Below are positions 53,206 through 64,000 of a DNA stretch of 64,000 bases, piece after piece. Below the pieces are notes generated by a model, which did no database searches, was not told where the DNA came from, and saw only the letters and a list, made by a program, of their open reading frames with translations. The stretch spans positions 35,640,503-35,704,502 of the forward strand of contig CM033396.1 of assembly GCA_019426215.1 (NCBI GenBank). Direction: 5' to 3'. Within the stretch, counting starts at the first letter, position 1. The number at the start of each line of letters is the position of its first letter. Made by a program: the position numbers and the translations under genes. This DNA comes from Buddleja alternifolia (taxonomy: Eukaryota > Streptophyta > Magnoliopsida > Lamiales > Scrophulariaceae).

Positions 53206-56200
53206 ATGTTAGGTATCAAGACTAAGCCCTCCTCCCTTCTGATTCAGACAACGTTAATCGTCGTGCTTTTCTCGTTATTTTCATCACCAGGTAAGTTCTT
53301 GCCATTAATGTGAATTGGGTTTTTTTGCTTTTGTCAAAAGAATGATTTTTTTCTGTTCTACACTGAGTAGGAGCGGCAGATGCGGTCGAAAACGGCGTCG
53401 TGTCGTGGGCAATTCAGAGGTCTGTGTTGGAAGGAAGTGGTAATGGTGGGAATGCGACGTCGTTAGTGTTGGCTGAGGAGAGAACGCGTAGAAGAGACCC
53501 CCTTGATGATCGCAGATACTATACTGGGGGATGGAATATCAGCAATGAACATTATTTAGCTGTAAGTATTTCTTGGTCTCCCTTTAATATCTTTTTCGTG
53601 TAGAATTGAGATGTTTCAATTTGCTGGAATTAACTATTGTTTGAAATTTGGGTAGTCAATTGGGCTGTTTTCATTATTGTTGGTGATATCTCGAATAATG
53701 CGGTCGAGGTTCGTAGTTCGTACCCTCGTATATATTCTACTTGTATTAATGATATTATAAGGAATAGACAGCACTTTGATCCTTGTATTCGAATATTTCG
53801 TGTTCGTGAATATTTATACGAAGATCTCTCAAAGGTTCATAATTGCAAAATACTACAAGATCCGCGTGTTTCCAGTCTGTTGGGTCAACCCATGACCCAA
53901 CGGCTGTCCATAGTATACACATATCATCATCCAGTTATGACGTTCCATCTATCAGTCTTTCGTCCGTGCAACGCGGAAACTCTATAAATACGTTCATTTA
54001 TGAGGAGCACGGAACTGGAATCTGGGTAATTAATTTCGTAGCTTGCATCATATCATCGGTATTAAGACTACAAACTCGAAAGTATGATCCTATTATATAA
54101 ATTTGGGTACATTCGATATATGAACCTATATCTCAACACTGGAAGGGTATTTATATTAGGATGTAGGAACTACGTTAGACTTGATTCTTATTGAGGTGCG
54201 TAGTCAGCTTAGCAAACCTAATTGCAGTCTATAATCATAATTGAGTTACATTTGGTTCGGATACGAAGTCACCTGACTGAGTGAGATCAACCCCTAAAAT
54301 CGACCTAAATCAGTTGGTATTATTTTAGTTTGTTATGTTTGCCTGGTTGTGCTTTTTTGTCACAGTTTGAAACATATTGAATTGTGCAAATGAAAGAAAA
54401 AGAGAAGATTTATCTGAGGTTTAATCTGAATAAGTACTTAGTTTTGTTTTGAATTTGTTGGGGCTTGGTGATTATGTTCATCTTGTTCCTGCAATTTGCT
54501 TAATCCGAAATGTGGTTCAAAAATCGAAACATGAGAACCCTATAACTTTCAAGGTTTTCGGTTTTAGAAGAAAAACTAAAGAATTTGAGCATATTTAATT
54601 TTATTAAAAGAGTGATAAAGTTGTGCAAGAGATTTTCATTTTCTAGTTTTCAAAGTTGTTTGAATTATCTCATCTATAAAATGTTGTTTCTTATGCAGTC
54701 TGTGCTTTATACTGCCTCTACTCCATTCCTTGTTGCTGCAATCTGGTTTGTTGGATTTGGAATTTTCTTGCTGCTGGTTTGTATGTACGTTTGTTGCTGT
54801 CGTCGACGACGTTATGGCTATTCTCGATTTGCCTATGCCCTATCTCTTGTTCTACTCTCATTATTTACAATTTCCGCAATGTAAGCCCTCTCCTCTTCTG
54901 TTTCTTCTTTATTTCATCCAATCTTAGATTCATTATAGTTCAAACTCATCTCTAGTGATTGTGGAGCATGATAAAATGAAAGTAAAAGATTGACGATGAG
55001 TCGCCAAATTCTAGAGAGGTATTTTGGCCATTTTACAATAGTAGTTGTTATCCTAGAAACTAGTTAAAAATAGATTGAACATGTCTCTTTATTGCATCCA
55101 AGCCTAGATTCATTATTGTTCAATCTCATCTCTATTATTTGATGTGACCATGTAATCTGATCAAATGGAAGTAAGAAAAGACCGTGAGTCCGTGACTCAG
55201 AGGGGTATTTTGGTCATTTTACAGCAGTAGCTATTGTCCTAGAAAATAGTTATAAAGAGATCAAACATGTCTCTTTGAAATCTGTTACTCGGAAATCTAT
55301 AAGAATCTCGAATGCAACTATGGACATAGGCATTATTCGCTGATCGACATAAATCCCGTCTCGTGTCTGTAATTTTACTTTCAATATTCTTCTAGTACTA
55401 TTTTCCAAGCATCAGAATTGGTTCTAACACTATTCTCCATGCATCAGAATTGGTTCTATTGTTCTCTACACTGGACAAGGGAGGTTTCATGGTAGTACAA
55501 AAGACACATTAGACTATGTTCTTGGACAAGCAGATTCTACATCCGAAAATCTCAAAAACGTGTCGAATTATCTGACTGCTGCTAAGAACGTCGGAGTTGA
55601 TCAAATTTTTCTTCCTCAAGATGTGCAAAACAACATTGACAATGTCAACACCATGATTTCCTCTGCTGCCAACACCCTTGAAAATGCAGTGAATAATAAC
55701 AGAAATGATATATTTCAAGTCTTGGATGATGTGTAAGTATTTAATCTAAGTCCCACGATTTTCATTATTTTCCTGAAGTGTTTTATGTTTTACCAAGTAT
55801 TTATGATGCTCTACAGGAGGCTAATTCTCATTGTAGTAGCGGCCGTAATGCTTGCCGTCGCTTTCTTTGGTTTTTGTAAGCCTACTTATCCTTTCAAATA
55901 TACTTTTGAAATTTATAGATTGATAAATTGATGAGTTTTGGTTAAAATTTGGTTGCAGTGTTATCTATTTCGGGCTTGCAATGTCTCGTATACATGTAAG
56001 TGCAATTAGTGCGGTTCGAGTATATTTTCCTTCTTATGCTCATCTTGTAATTATGTATCTTTAGATGCCTCTTTCTAAATCTTATAGAAACTGTTTGCAG
56101 ATTGGTCGTCATTGGTTGGATTCTCATTGCTGCCACTTTCATCTTGTGTGGCGTATTTCTTGTTCTACACAAGTAAGTGATACTAATATTGTAACATATT

Positions 56201-58959
56201 GACTATAAGGGTTGTCAATCAAGCCGAATGAGCCAAGCTTACATAGACTCGCGCTCGGTTCGATGATCTTGAGCTTGGTTTCATGAGTTTAAAGGCGAGT
56301 CCGACCTGGCTTGAATATGGAATTTCAATATTTTTATCTTTTAGTACGAGTAATAAGATAAATCTACCAAATAAAAAAATAACCTAAACATTTCAAAGCA
56401 CTTCAAAATCAATCACAATCAAATTACGTCGGTACTAAAAGTCTTTCGACTTGACCTCAAGAAGTGGAAGACCAATTATTTCTGTATATTATTTCTACAT
56501 CGGAGAATATTTAGAATTAAAATGCTGCTGACATATTTTTTTATTTCTAATTTGAACTTTCATATTATCCTTGTAATTACGGATTCTTGCATATGAATTA
56601 CATGCCATATTTATAATCAAGGTATTAAATTTCGGTTTTGGTGTAGATTTCCGAGTAGTAATTTTGGGGAAATTTCGATGGAAATTTCGGGGATATCTTT
56701 AGAGAAATTTATAGAAATACTTGGAAATTTTCAATAAAAATGTAGATAACTTCAATTATCATAATTATGCATCTTTTGCATAAATAATATTGTATATATA
56801 ATATATGTATAGTGAATTTTGTTAAGTAATATGACTAAAATATGTGGAAAAAAATATAAAATAAATATGATTTGAGAATAAAGTAATAACTTAATCTTCT
56901 AGGAACTTCATTAAAATAAAGTAGCACAATTTTAATACAAATCATCATTTAAAACCACATTGAGTTTTTCGAAGGGTCGAAATCGCTATTATTGGTCTCT
57001 CTCCTTCCTCCACTTTCATTTTGCATGTACAAATTATTAGTTAAATATTGACAGTATTCAGCCCATGACATTGAATGTTGGTATGGACTCATTTTGAATC
57101 TTATTTAAAAATAAATAATTAACTATTATTTTAAATTTTGGGAAATTTCGGGAGATATTTAACAAAGTAGTTTTTTTTTATTTTAAATTTCGGAAAATTT
57201 TGGGTTTCGGGAAATTTCGGTAGATATTCTGCAAAATTGGATCGAAGGTGAGATTTCGCTTTGAGACCCCCGAAATCCGACATTTTGGAGGAAATTTAAG
57301 ATCAGGTTTATAATTTGACATGTTAGTACATTTATCTTTATTATTTACGTACATGATATAATATATAATATTTATTTGTTCAAGCCATAGTTCAATTCAA
57401 GCTGAGCCTACTTCCCTTCACGCTCAGTCTCTCTGAACTCGAGCTTTAACCTTCCTCAAACTCAAAAAATTTCAAGCCGAGCTTGCGAGATTCAAGTTGG
57501 CTTGTGCTCGTTGACAGTCCTATTGACTATGCTAAATTAGTTGTTTATTTGTTTTCTTAGAAAATACTAATTTGGCATAATATTTACTTTATGCAAGTGT
57601 GATGGGAGATACATGTGTAGCAATGGATCAATGGGTTAAAAACCCAACAGCACATACGGCGTTGGATGATATTATTCCCTGTGTGGACCCTGATACTGCT
57701 CAACAAGCACTGTCTCAGAGCAAAGAAGTCACATTCCAAATGGCTCAGCTCGTAAACGGGATCATCGCCAACGTATCCAATGCTAACCTGCCTCCTAATG
57801 CAAGACCATTATATTACAATCAATCTGGTCCGTTGGTGCCTCTCCTTTGCAATCCATATAATGCTAACAAGACGGATCGAATATGCGTAGCTGGTGAAGT
57901 TGACTTGAGCAATGCTACACAGGTAAAATAGCTCAAATATGCTATTAAAACACTAGTTCTTAGGTTGTGTTTGGACGCAAGGATTTGGAGTTTCCAAAGT
58001 AGTCCAATATAAGCTGATATCAAATCCATCATAATCATTGAAAAAATAGTCAAAAGTAGGTGCTAAAGGATCTGATATAAACAATGACGCAAAAGTATCA
58101 AGACAGGCTTAATGCATTTAAATTCCTTAATTCCCAGATCCTTCAATTCTAACACAACCTTATGCTGTGTGTGAATTAAAGAATTTGAAAGTTATGGTTT
58201 TGAAATCAATCATACAAATTCATTCAGCATGTTTGGATAATTTAAAATTACAATGAATTTCAGGTCCCTTGGAACTCATTTTGCACTATTTTCTCAATTG
58301 CTACCATGGACGCAGTCCACTTAATTTGGATCTATTTGAATTCACTGTTGAAATCCTATTCAAATCCTTCCTTCCAAACACAGCTTTAGAGAATATGCAA
58401 ATAGTCACGATGCTTCTATCATGCCATGCCACTTGTCTCATTATCGAGCATATGAGATAGTGATTCATAACCAATTTACTTCAACATATTTCGAATTATC
58501 AAGCATTAGATAGTTATCCAAAACCAATTTATTTGAACTTATTTCCGAAAAAAAAGCCAATTTTATTTTGTTTACGTGATGCAGGTTTGGAGGAACTACG
58601 AGTGCCAAGTCTCCAATGGCACTTGCACCACCGTAGGCCGTTTAACACCAAGTATGTATGCTCAAATGAGTGGGGCGGTCAATGTGAGCTATGGTTTGCA
58701 TCATTATGGCCCATTTCTTACCGGTTTAGTGGACTGCTCGTTTGTTCGAGAAACCTTCACTACAATACACGACGATCATTGTCCAGATTTGAGACTTTAC
58801 AGCCGGTTGGTATATATTGGTTTGGCAATGGTCTCAGCTGCAGTTATGCTTTCTCTGATTCTTTGGGTGTTATATGCACGGGAGAGGCGTCATCGGAAAT
58901 ATACGAAGCTTGTGGATGCTAACTCGGCTCAAGCGTCGTTCGAAAGTAAAGGGCCTTGA
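53206..58959 (+). CDS. Multi-pass plasma-membrane protein, At2g12400-like, nine exons
   Basis: Exons by GT-AG consensus and reading phase: 53206-53290, 53371-53561, 54699-54880, 55448-55732, 55817-55875, 55959-55995, 56101-56172, 57598-57922 and 58585-58959. They sum to 1,611 bases, a continuous 536-residue frame. A signal-like N-terminus ('LIVVLFSLFSSPGADA') precedes the family block 'LAEERTRRRDP...YTGGWNISNEHY' (residues about 65-90). Five membrane segments follow at about 101-121, 138-160, 250-271, 281-303 and 487-510. Loops before segments 3 and 5 are Cys-containing and have NxS/T sites (NGT, NVS, NAT). A basic tail ends '...SFESKGP'. Relatives in Arabidopsis (At2g12400, At2g25270) are annotated only as plasma-membrane proteins; the topology recalls Tweety-type channels, which is speculative. 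All exons are open, so the gene is probably functional. Introns 7 and 8 have grown by transposon insertion. Confidence 0.88.
56207..57522. mobile_element. hAT-type element in intron 7, exact 8-bp target duplication, with another element inside
   Basis: TTGACTAT flanks it (56199-56206 and 57523-57530). The termini are AAGGGTTGTCAATCA and, reversed, TAGGACTGTCAACGA. The subterminal sequence is rich in 'gagcc', 'gagctt' and 'aagcc' repeats. Of its 1,316 bp, 688 are a second element (56619-57306). No transposase ORF. Confidence 0.82.
56619..57306. mobile_element. Family A copy 2 (Mutator-like), 688 bp, nested in the intronic hAT element
   Basis: The flanks tttataatc (56610-56618) and tttataatt (57307-57315) match at 8 of 9. 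The ends AAGGTATTAAATTTCGG and, reversed, CCTGATCTTAAATTTCC are inverted. It is homologous throughout to 22283-22839, including 'tatgcatcttttgca', 'ataatatatgtat' and the terminal 'gaaatttcggg' phrases. Confidence 0.75.
57963..58385. mobile_element. Tourist-type MITE in intron 8, 423 bp
   Basis: Flanked by TTA (57960-57962 and 58386-58388). The ends are GGTTGTGTTTGGACGCAAGG and, reversed, AGCTGTGTTTGGAAGGAAGG. A further internal inverted phrase 'ctaacacaacctta' lies near 58148. It is a separate family from 59718-60115. Confidence 0.7.
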
Positions 58960-59717
58960 TGAATTTTGTTGTGTGTTTTCTATTAAGAAGTAAGATTGTT
59001 TCTTGTTTTGTTCAGTTAGTGTAAATAATTGAGTGTATTAGCAGTTTTATCTAGACGTTTAAGTTTGAGCTTTATACATTCGAATCATTCTTATGAGCTT
59101 TTATAGGAAAATATGAAATGGCTGAAAGAATATCTCATTTTAAAAACTAGAAACATTTTTTGCCTACCAAGCGACTAATTTCTTTGACATGTGATTAGTT
59201 GAGTTCGGCAAAATTGGAAGCGGGGGCAAGGTTAGGTTTTTATGAAAACATACATATTTGCATCCATGTAGTTTTCAGAACCCTTTTTGGACGTGAAATA
59301 GACTACTCTTTACGCTCAAAGGGCATTGTCATCTTTGAGAATTGGTCAAAATAATTCTCGTTAGGTTGGGTCTAGGTCGGGTAAAAGAGTGTATTTTTAG
59401 GTTCCTTTATGGTTTGGGTCCGAGTGTGTATTATCCACCCATTAAGAGGTCTAGTACTACTAACGGAGGGCAATATGGGAATATCGTTAAAAGGGCCAGT
59501 GTCTCTTTCTAACCCATAACGGATAAATTTATAGTAGTCTTAGTTTATTGTTCTCGGTCCTTTAAACACCACAAATTCAACTTGGGGTGGGTGGTTTTTA
59601 TAACCCACCACTTATATGAAAACCACCCACTCCATTGAATTTGTAGTATTTAAGGGATCGAGAGCAATACACTAGGAGTTATATAGAATTATCCAACCCA
59701 TATCGATGAAATACCAA
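58960..59717. other. 3' flank of the membrane-protein gene
   Basis: 3' UTR and intergenic sequence. A 'gtaaataattgagtgta' region near 59020 could hold the poly(A) signal. No further gene. Confidence 0.5.
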
Positions 59718-60115
59718 GGCAATATTTGGTTATGTTTCAATACCATGTTTGGTCCAAATTTTTCACCAAATCATGTTTGGTTCACAAAATATTTGGTAAA
59801 AAATACACTACTTTTTTGGTCCAAAAAAAACATAAAATTATTTTCCATCTTTCTACACCTACTTTGTCCCTACACTCCTCTCTATGTGCTCTCTCTCTTC
59901 ACTCTCCTTTCTAACAGACAAAAACTTCATGATTTGATAACTTTTGTTCCCTCTGGAAACAAAACCAAACATTAACTCACAAAAAAAAAAACACCCAAAA
60001 ACCAACTCCCAAAATAAAATCAAACACAATTTCATCACATACGTATGTATCCCCATAAATTTTTTATCAACAATTCTCGCCAAAATATCATCCCAAAACA
60101 TAACCAAACATAGGC
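59718..60115. mobile_element. Tourist-type MITE, second copy of the 26483-28309 family, 398 bp
   Basis: In reverse orientation it matches the two halves of the interrupted copy: 'catgatttgataacttttgt', 'ctctatgtgctctctctctt' and 'accaactcccaaaataaaat' all pair with the complement of 27982-28309. The ends are GGCAATATTTGGTTATGTTT and, reversed, GGCCTATGTTTGGTTATGTTT. No convincing TWA duplication remains. Confidence 0.8.
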
Positions 60116-61339
60116 CACGTTTCTTTATAACTTAGTACCTCATTGGAGCAAAGGAATTTCTTCTAAGAAACTTGACCAGCCCACTTATTCACCTAACCAG
60201 CTATTGGGTTGTACTTATTGGTAGGGCCTCAGCCTAGTTTAAAGTTCTCCAGTTAGCTTCTTTAAAAGGGCTTCTCTAGATTTTTGGGTTTAAATACTTT
60301 TCCTTCTTTTTCTTTTCTAGAAAAGTTTAATCACTCGAGCCATATCGCACATAAAGAAACCTTTCTCACGGTGGTTTCTCCAGTAGAATTCAAATATTTT
60401 TGTATTTGGAGATCACAAGTCGCTTACTACTTGACTCAATCACTTTGGGTTTGAATTCAATACTTTGAATTAAAGTATTTTGTTTCTATAGTGCAATTTG
60501 AATAAGAAAATGTATGCCTCAAGTCTCTTTTTTTAAAAAAAGGTTTATACTTCAATTTATGAATGCATAATTTCTGGATTGGAATATTTGGGAAAATCTA
60601 TGTTATAGCAAGTTTAATGGTTCTAGTGTTCATTTCTCTTGTACAATAAAGTGTATTGCATGTAGTTTTCATACATAATTGTGTGAAAAAGATAGACATA
60701 GAATTATATACTCGAACTATTGGACTCTATCCGTCATAAAATTATCCATTTGGGATCTGAGATGAAATTAGCCTGGAAATGAGCATCCATTGAGTTTTTC
60801 TAGCAAGAAAATGGAAATGAAAGAGAAGAGAAAATCAATAAGTACCTTCTTATCAAAAAAAAATAAAAAATCAATAAGTATCTCTGTAATACAAACATTT
60901 CTTTTTAATCAATTACATGTCTAGAGAAGTTGTTAGTAAATGACAATGTAGACTAAGATTTTAATCTATCAACAAAGAAAAAATTCTTGGCTTGCCAATG
61001 AGATCCTGATAAGGAGTTGGCAATTTTTGGTATAGTTGAAATACCAATCAATTTATTTGATAACTGATTCGTAAATTATTGATAGAAGTTCATTTGAACA
61101 TAATTCTTTTAAACATACAAAATTTTATAAGATTTTGAAGTTAATATTATTAAAAAAATTGAGAATATCGGGTTATTCGAATTGGACTCGAGATCAACTC
61201 AATTAAAATAAGGCTGAAACAAATATTTTAAAATTCAAACAAACTTCAACAATACATTGGTCAGCTCCACTTCATTCTCGATTAGGTTGTGTAGAGTGTG
61301 ACATATTTCTTAAAATGTCAAAATCTATATCTAATAAAA
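60116..61339. other. Intergenic region
   Basis: AT-rich, no gene or defined element seen. Confidence 0.5.
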
Positions 61340-62485
61340 GGGATAATTACACTGGACATACCTCAGGTATTGCGAAATTACAAAAAATATCCCCTAGTTC
61401 AATAAATAACATCTAACATCCATTCCGTTTCCGCCGTCTAACATTGAGCACCTTCCGTTAGGGTTCCGTTAAATTTTTAGGTGAACTTTTAAAAATACCC
61501 CTGACTTTTTTCTGGACCAGAAGACCAAACTTTTTTGGACAATTATACCCTTTTGGTGTTATTTGTAATATTTTATAAAAGTATAGGTGTTATATGTAAT
61601 GTTGTGTATATAAAGTATATAAATAATTATTTATAATTAAAAATTATTATCAACAAAATAAAAAAATTATAAATTATTAAAATTATAAAATCAAAAATAT
61701 TATGTGTAAAATATCATTTTATTCTTTTAATTAAATTAATATATAATAGTTTTCGTTATATAATAGTTTATATAAATTAAAATTTTACATTTTAAATTAA
61801 TTTATGAAATTTATAAATAAATCTAAAAATTGTGTTTTAGTTAACTAAATTTCTAAAATAAATTATTTATTAATATATTACTTTATAAATAAATAAAAAG
61901 AGGGAAAAACAGAAAAGAAAAGTGGGGTGGGTGTTATCTTCTCCAACCCACCCCCAATCTCCACCCCCTCCCCCACCCCACCCCACGCACGCAGTACACA
62001 CACACAATTACACGCTCTCACACACACACACTCATGCACACACACACACACTCACGCACGCACACACACACACACACAGAGAGAGTCACGCACACACACA
62101 ATTACACACACACAGAGTCACACACACACACAATTACACACACACAGAGTCACACACATGCACACGCACACGCACACAAACATACATATATACATATACA
62201 TATATATATATATATATATGTATTTTTCTTTTAAGTTTATTTTTTATTTTAAAATTGGTATTAGAAGTAAATATAGAGAGGTAAAGGGGCAATTTGGTAA
62301 TTGAGCTTGTTTTAATTTTTTTCTTTTTAAAAAAAATATTCAGTAAGGGCATTTAGGTCTTTTGTCACTTTTCATCAATTTTTACATCAATACATGAAAA
62401 CCTCGGATGTTAGATGTAATTTATTAAATTAGGGGATGTTTTTTGTAAATAGGCAATACCTCAGGACCCCCGGTATAATTTTCCC
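61340..62485. mobile_element. Non-autonomous Mutator-type element, 1,146 bp, carrying a CA microsatellite
   Basis: The flanks tctaataaaa (61330-61339) and tataataaaa (62486-62495) match at 9 of 10. The arms are inverted: 'GGGATAATTACAC...CCTCAGGTATTG' at the left and, reversed, 'GGGAAAATTATACC...CCTGAGGTATTG' at the right. They share 'tacaaaaaa(t/c)atcccc' and 'acatctaacatcc' further in. The interior is AT-rich sequence plus a CA-rich tract. Confidence 0.82.
61985..62215. repeat. (CA)n and (TA)n microsatellite
   Basis: Long CA-rich tract with interspersed 'gagtca', 'attacac' and 'cgcacg' units (61985-62180), followed by 'tacata' and 'tatata' repeats. His/Thr-rich reading frames across it are artefacts. 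Confidence 0.95.
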
Positions 62486-62495
62486 TATAATAAAA

Positions 62496-64000
62496 TACAA
62501 CATTTGGCTCATCCCGATAAGCGCACATGTAAATGGCCTAATTAAACTCAAGCAAAATTGAATAAATACACATACATAATAAATTCAAATATATACAATT
62601 ATCAATCTTTATCTGAATATGTTAACAATCTCATATCTTTTTTGGATAAAATTAGAATGACTAATAGATTTCATTTTTTTAACATGTGTTTTATTCCAAG
62701 TTTCAATTTCAGTTTTGTTTCATATTGCCTAAGATACGGCTTGCCAACTGCCCATTTAATTTATTTTTTGAAATTGTGCAAGTTTAATTTAAGTTTTTGG
62801 TTATCAAGATAGCCGGAATTTCAATTTTGAAAAAATGTGATATCTAAACAAAATACTAAAAGAATATTTTAATTGTTTCATATTGCTTTAAAATATGGCT
62901 TGCCAGTTGCCATTCAATAAAAAAGTTAAGAATGCATCTAATTCAAGTCTTTCGTTATCAATATAGATGGAATTCAAACTTGAAGAAATGTGATATCTAA
63001 CAAAAATGCTAAAAAAATTGTATAACTCAACCGCCTCCTCGCTCCCCCCCCCCTCCCCCCTCTCTCAAAGCCCTAACTATTTTATTCTCTTCTTCTGCGC
63101 CGACGATGGTTTGGTGAATGTCGCCTCCACCACTACTGATGTCATCACCATCATCGGTGAGTTGGGTTGGAGCACCCTCCTTCAATCTATGTATCCCAAC
63201 TTCAAATTTGATGAGACGGGAATGGATCTAACGACTCAGAGATGGATCTGATGAGATGAAGACCAACAATACATTAGTTTTTATATAACTTTAGATATTT
63301 CGATTAGTATTTTATTTTCTCTCTCGTATGAGAGTTTGTTTTCTCTCTCTTTTGCTTCTCTTGAATAAGAGTGTGGTCAATTGCACAAAAGTTTTCTTGT
63401 GTTCGTTTGTTAGTTCTTAAAAATTTTCGTCTTGAAGAAACTTGATATTAGGTATTTCAATTGTTATCGCTACATCGTTAGAGACAATTTAAATTGTATT
63501 GTTCTTGACGTTGTAAATTATTTATTAAATGAAATATAACGACCGCTATTCCCTAAAAAAATGCTAAAAACTTATTCAAATTAAAATTTGATATTCATAA
63601 AATCTAGATACTTTTTATATTCAAATTTAAAATTATTTTAAAGTTATTCACCTATTATTTATGTATGAAAAGTCCACTTTTATTTTCATAGCATTCCTTT
63701 ATTTTTTTTCTTTATTTTTTTAAGAGAAACGATACGAGGTACTATTAAGAATTATCAAAACCAAAACGAACAAAGTTAATAACTTGAGTGGGAGGAATGG
63801 ATCAACACTACGTTCAAGCACACAAGTAGCAGGACGAGGAAGTGAATGAGCAGGTCTTTATCACCCTCCCGTCTAACAAAGGAAAAGGAAACAAAACAAG
63901 CAACGAATGAATAACATCAATCATGGTCCCCAGGAGGGAAGATCCCGATTGTCTAACATAACTGATGAGTGAGAGATGGGCAATCACCCTCCAAAATCAA
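62496..64000. other. Intergenic region to the window end
   Basis: No gene is supported. A CT/C-rich tract lies near 63035-63065. The stretch 62650-63000 contains an imperfect internal duplication ('tttcatattgc...taagatacggcttgcca' and 'tttcatattgc...taaaatatggcttgcca'). Confidence 0.5.

Noticed and set aside
61922..62304. Open frames of 66-125 codons rich in His and Thr
   Set aside because: Pure consequence of the CA repeat in three frames; not genes.
63006..63251. 81-codon frame near the window end
   Set aside because: It begins in a C/T-rich tract and has no recognisable motif; insufficient support.

Overview
This window is nuclear DNA from a flowering plant, probably a dicot. The evidence is: AT-rich non-coding DNA, GT-AG introns, a DUF247-family gene, a multi-exon membrane-protein gene of the Arabidopsis At2g12400 type, Ty3/gypsy (Tat-type) and Ty1/copia-type retroelements, Mutator, hAT and Tourist-type DNA elements, a tRNA-derived SINE and an integrated caulimovirid (pararetrovirus). 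I cannot name the species from sequence alone. Only two host genes look intact: an intronless DUF247 gene (15645-17354, minus) and a nine-exon, 536-residue multi-pass membrane protein gene (53206-58959, plus). Everything else supportable is mobile-element, viral or pseudogene DNA.

Layout. 1-5440: diverged repeats, a possible LTR, and two non-autonomous Mutator-type elements (3381-4387, 4428-4942). 5440-12750: a nearly complete, inactivated endogenous pararetrovirus on the minus strand. It reads from a tRNA-Met primer-binding site (12731-12748) through seven ORFs: small ORF, virion-associated-protein-like, coat protein, small ORF, movement protein, protease/RT/RNase H, and a transactivator-position protein. 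Almost every ORF carries stops or frameshifts. 15200-17670: the DUF247 gene between two copies of one MITE. 18312-19976: a hAT MITE and a LINE fragment split by a Mutator-type element. 22040-23263: a segmental duplication, one copy of which carries an element that recurs in an intron of the membrane-protein gene.

23578-26014: a Werner-like 3'-5' exonuclease pseudogene broken by a solo LTR. That LTR is itself broken by a small young LTR retrotransposon (24306-25531) whose only ORF carries a captured piece of translation factor eIF5. 26371-28367: a three-level nest (Mutator-type, Tourist-type, hAT) with telomere-like repeats at the centre. 29159-29400: a Cys-rich host gene fragment. 32366-36388: remnants of a copia-type element and of another LTR element. 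37898-38066: a SINE with an exact 16-bp target duplication. 38954-40366: a long-inverted-repeat element. 41071-51436: a complete but inactivated Tat-type Ty3/gypsy element on the minus strand with an additional spliced gene on the opposite strand. 53206-58959: the membrane-protein gene, with elements nested in introns 7 and 8. 59718-62485: a second Tourist-type copy and a Mutator-type element carrying a CA microsatellite.

The dominant theme is insertion into insertion, readable because target-site duplications are well preserved. The most unusual single items are the eIF5-bearing mini-retrotransposon, the nearly complete pararetrovirus with its CP-before-MP order, and the spliced antisense gene in the Tat element. 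Coordinates of termini, exon junctions and target duplications were read by hand. Family assignments rest on motif recognition and no database search was possible.
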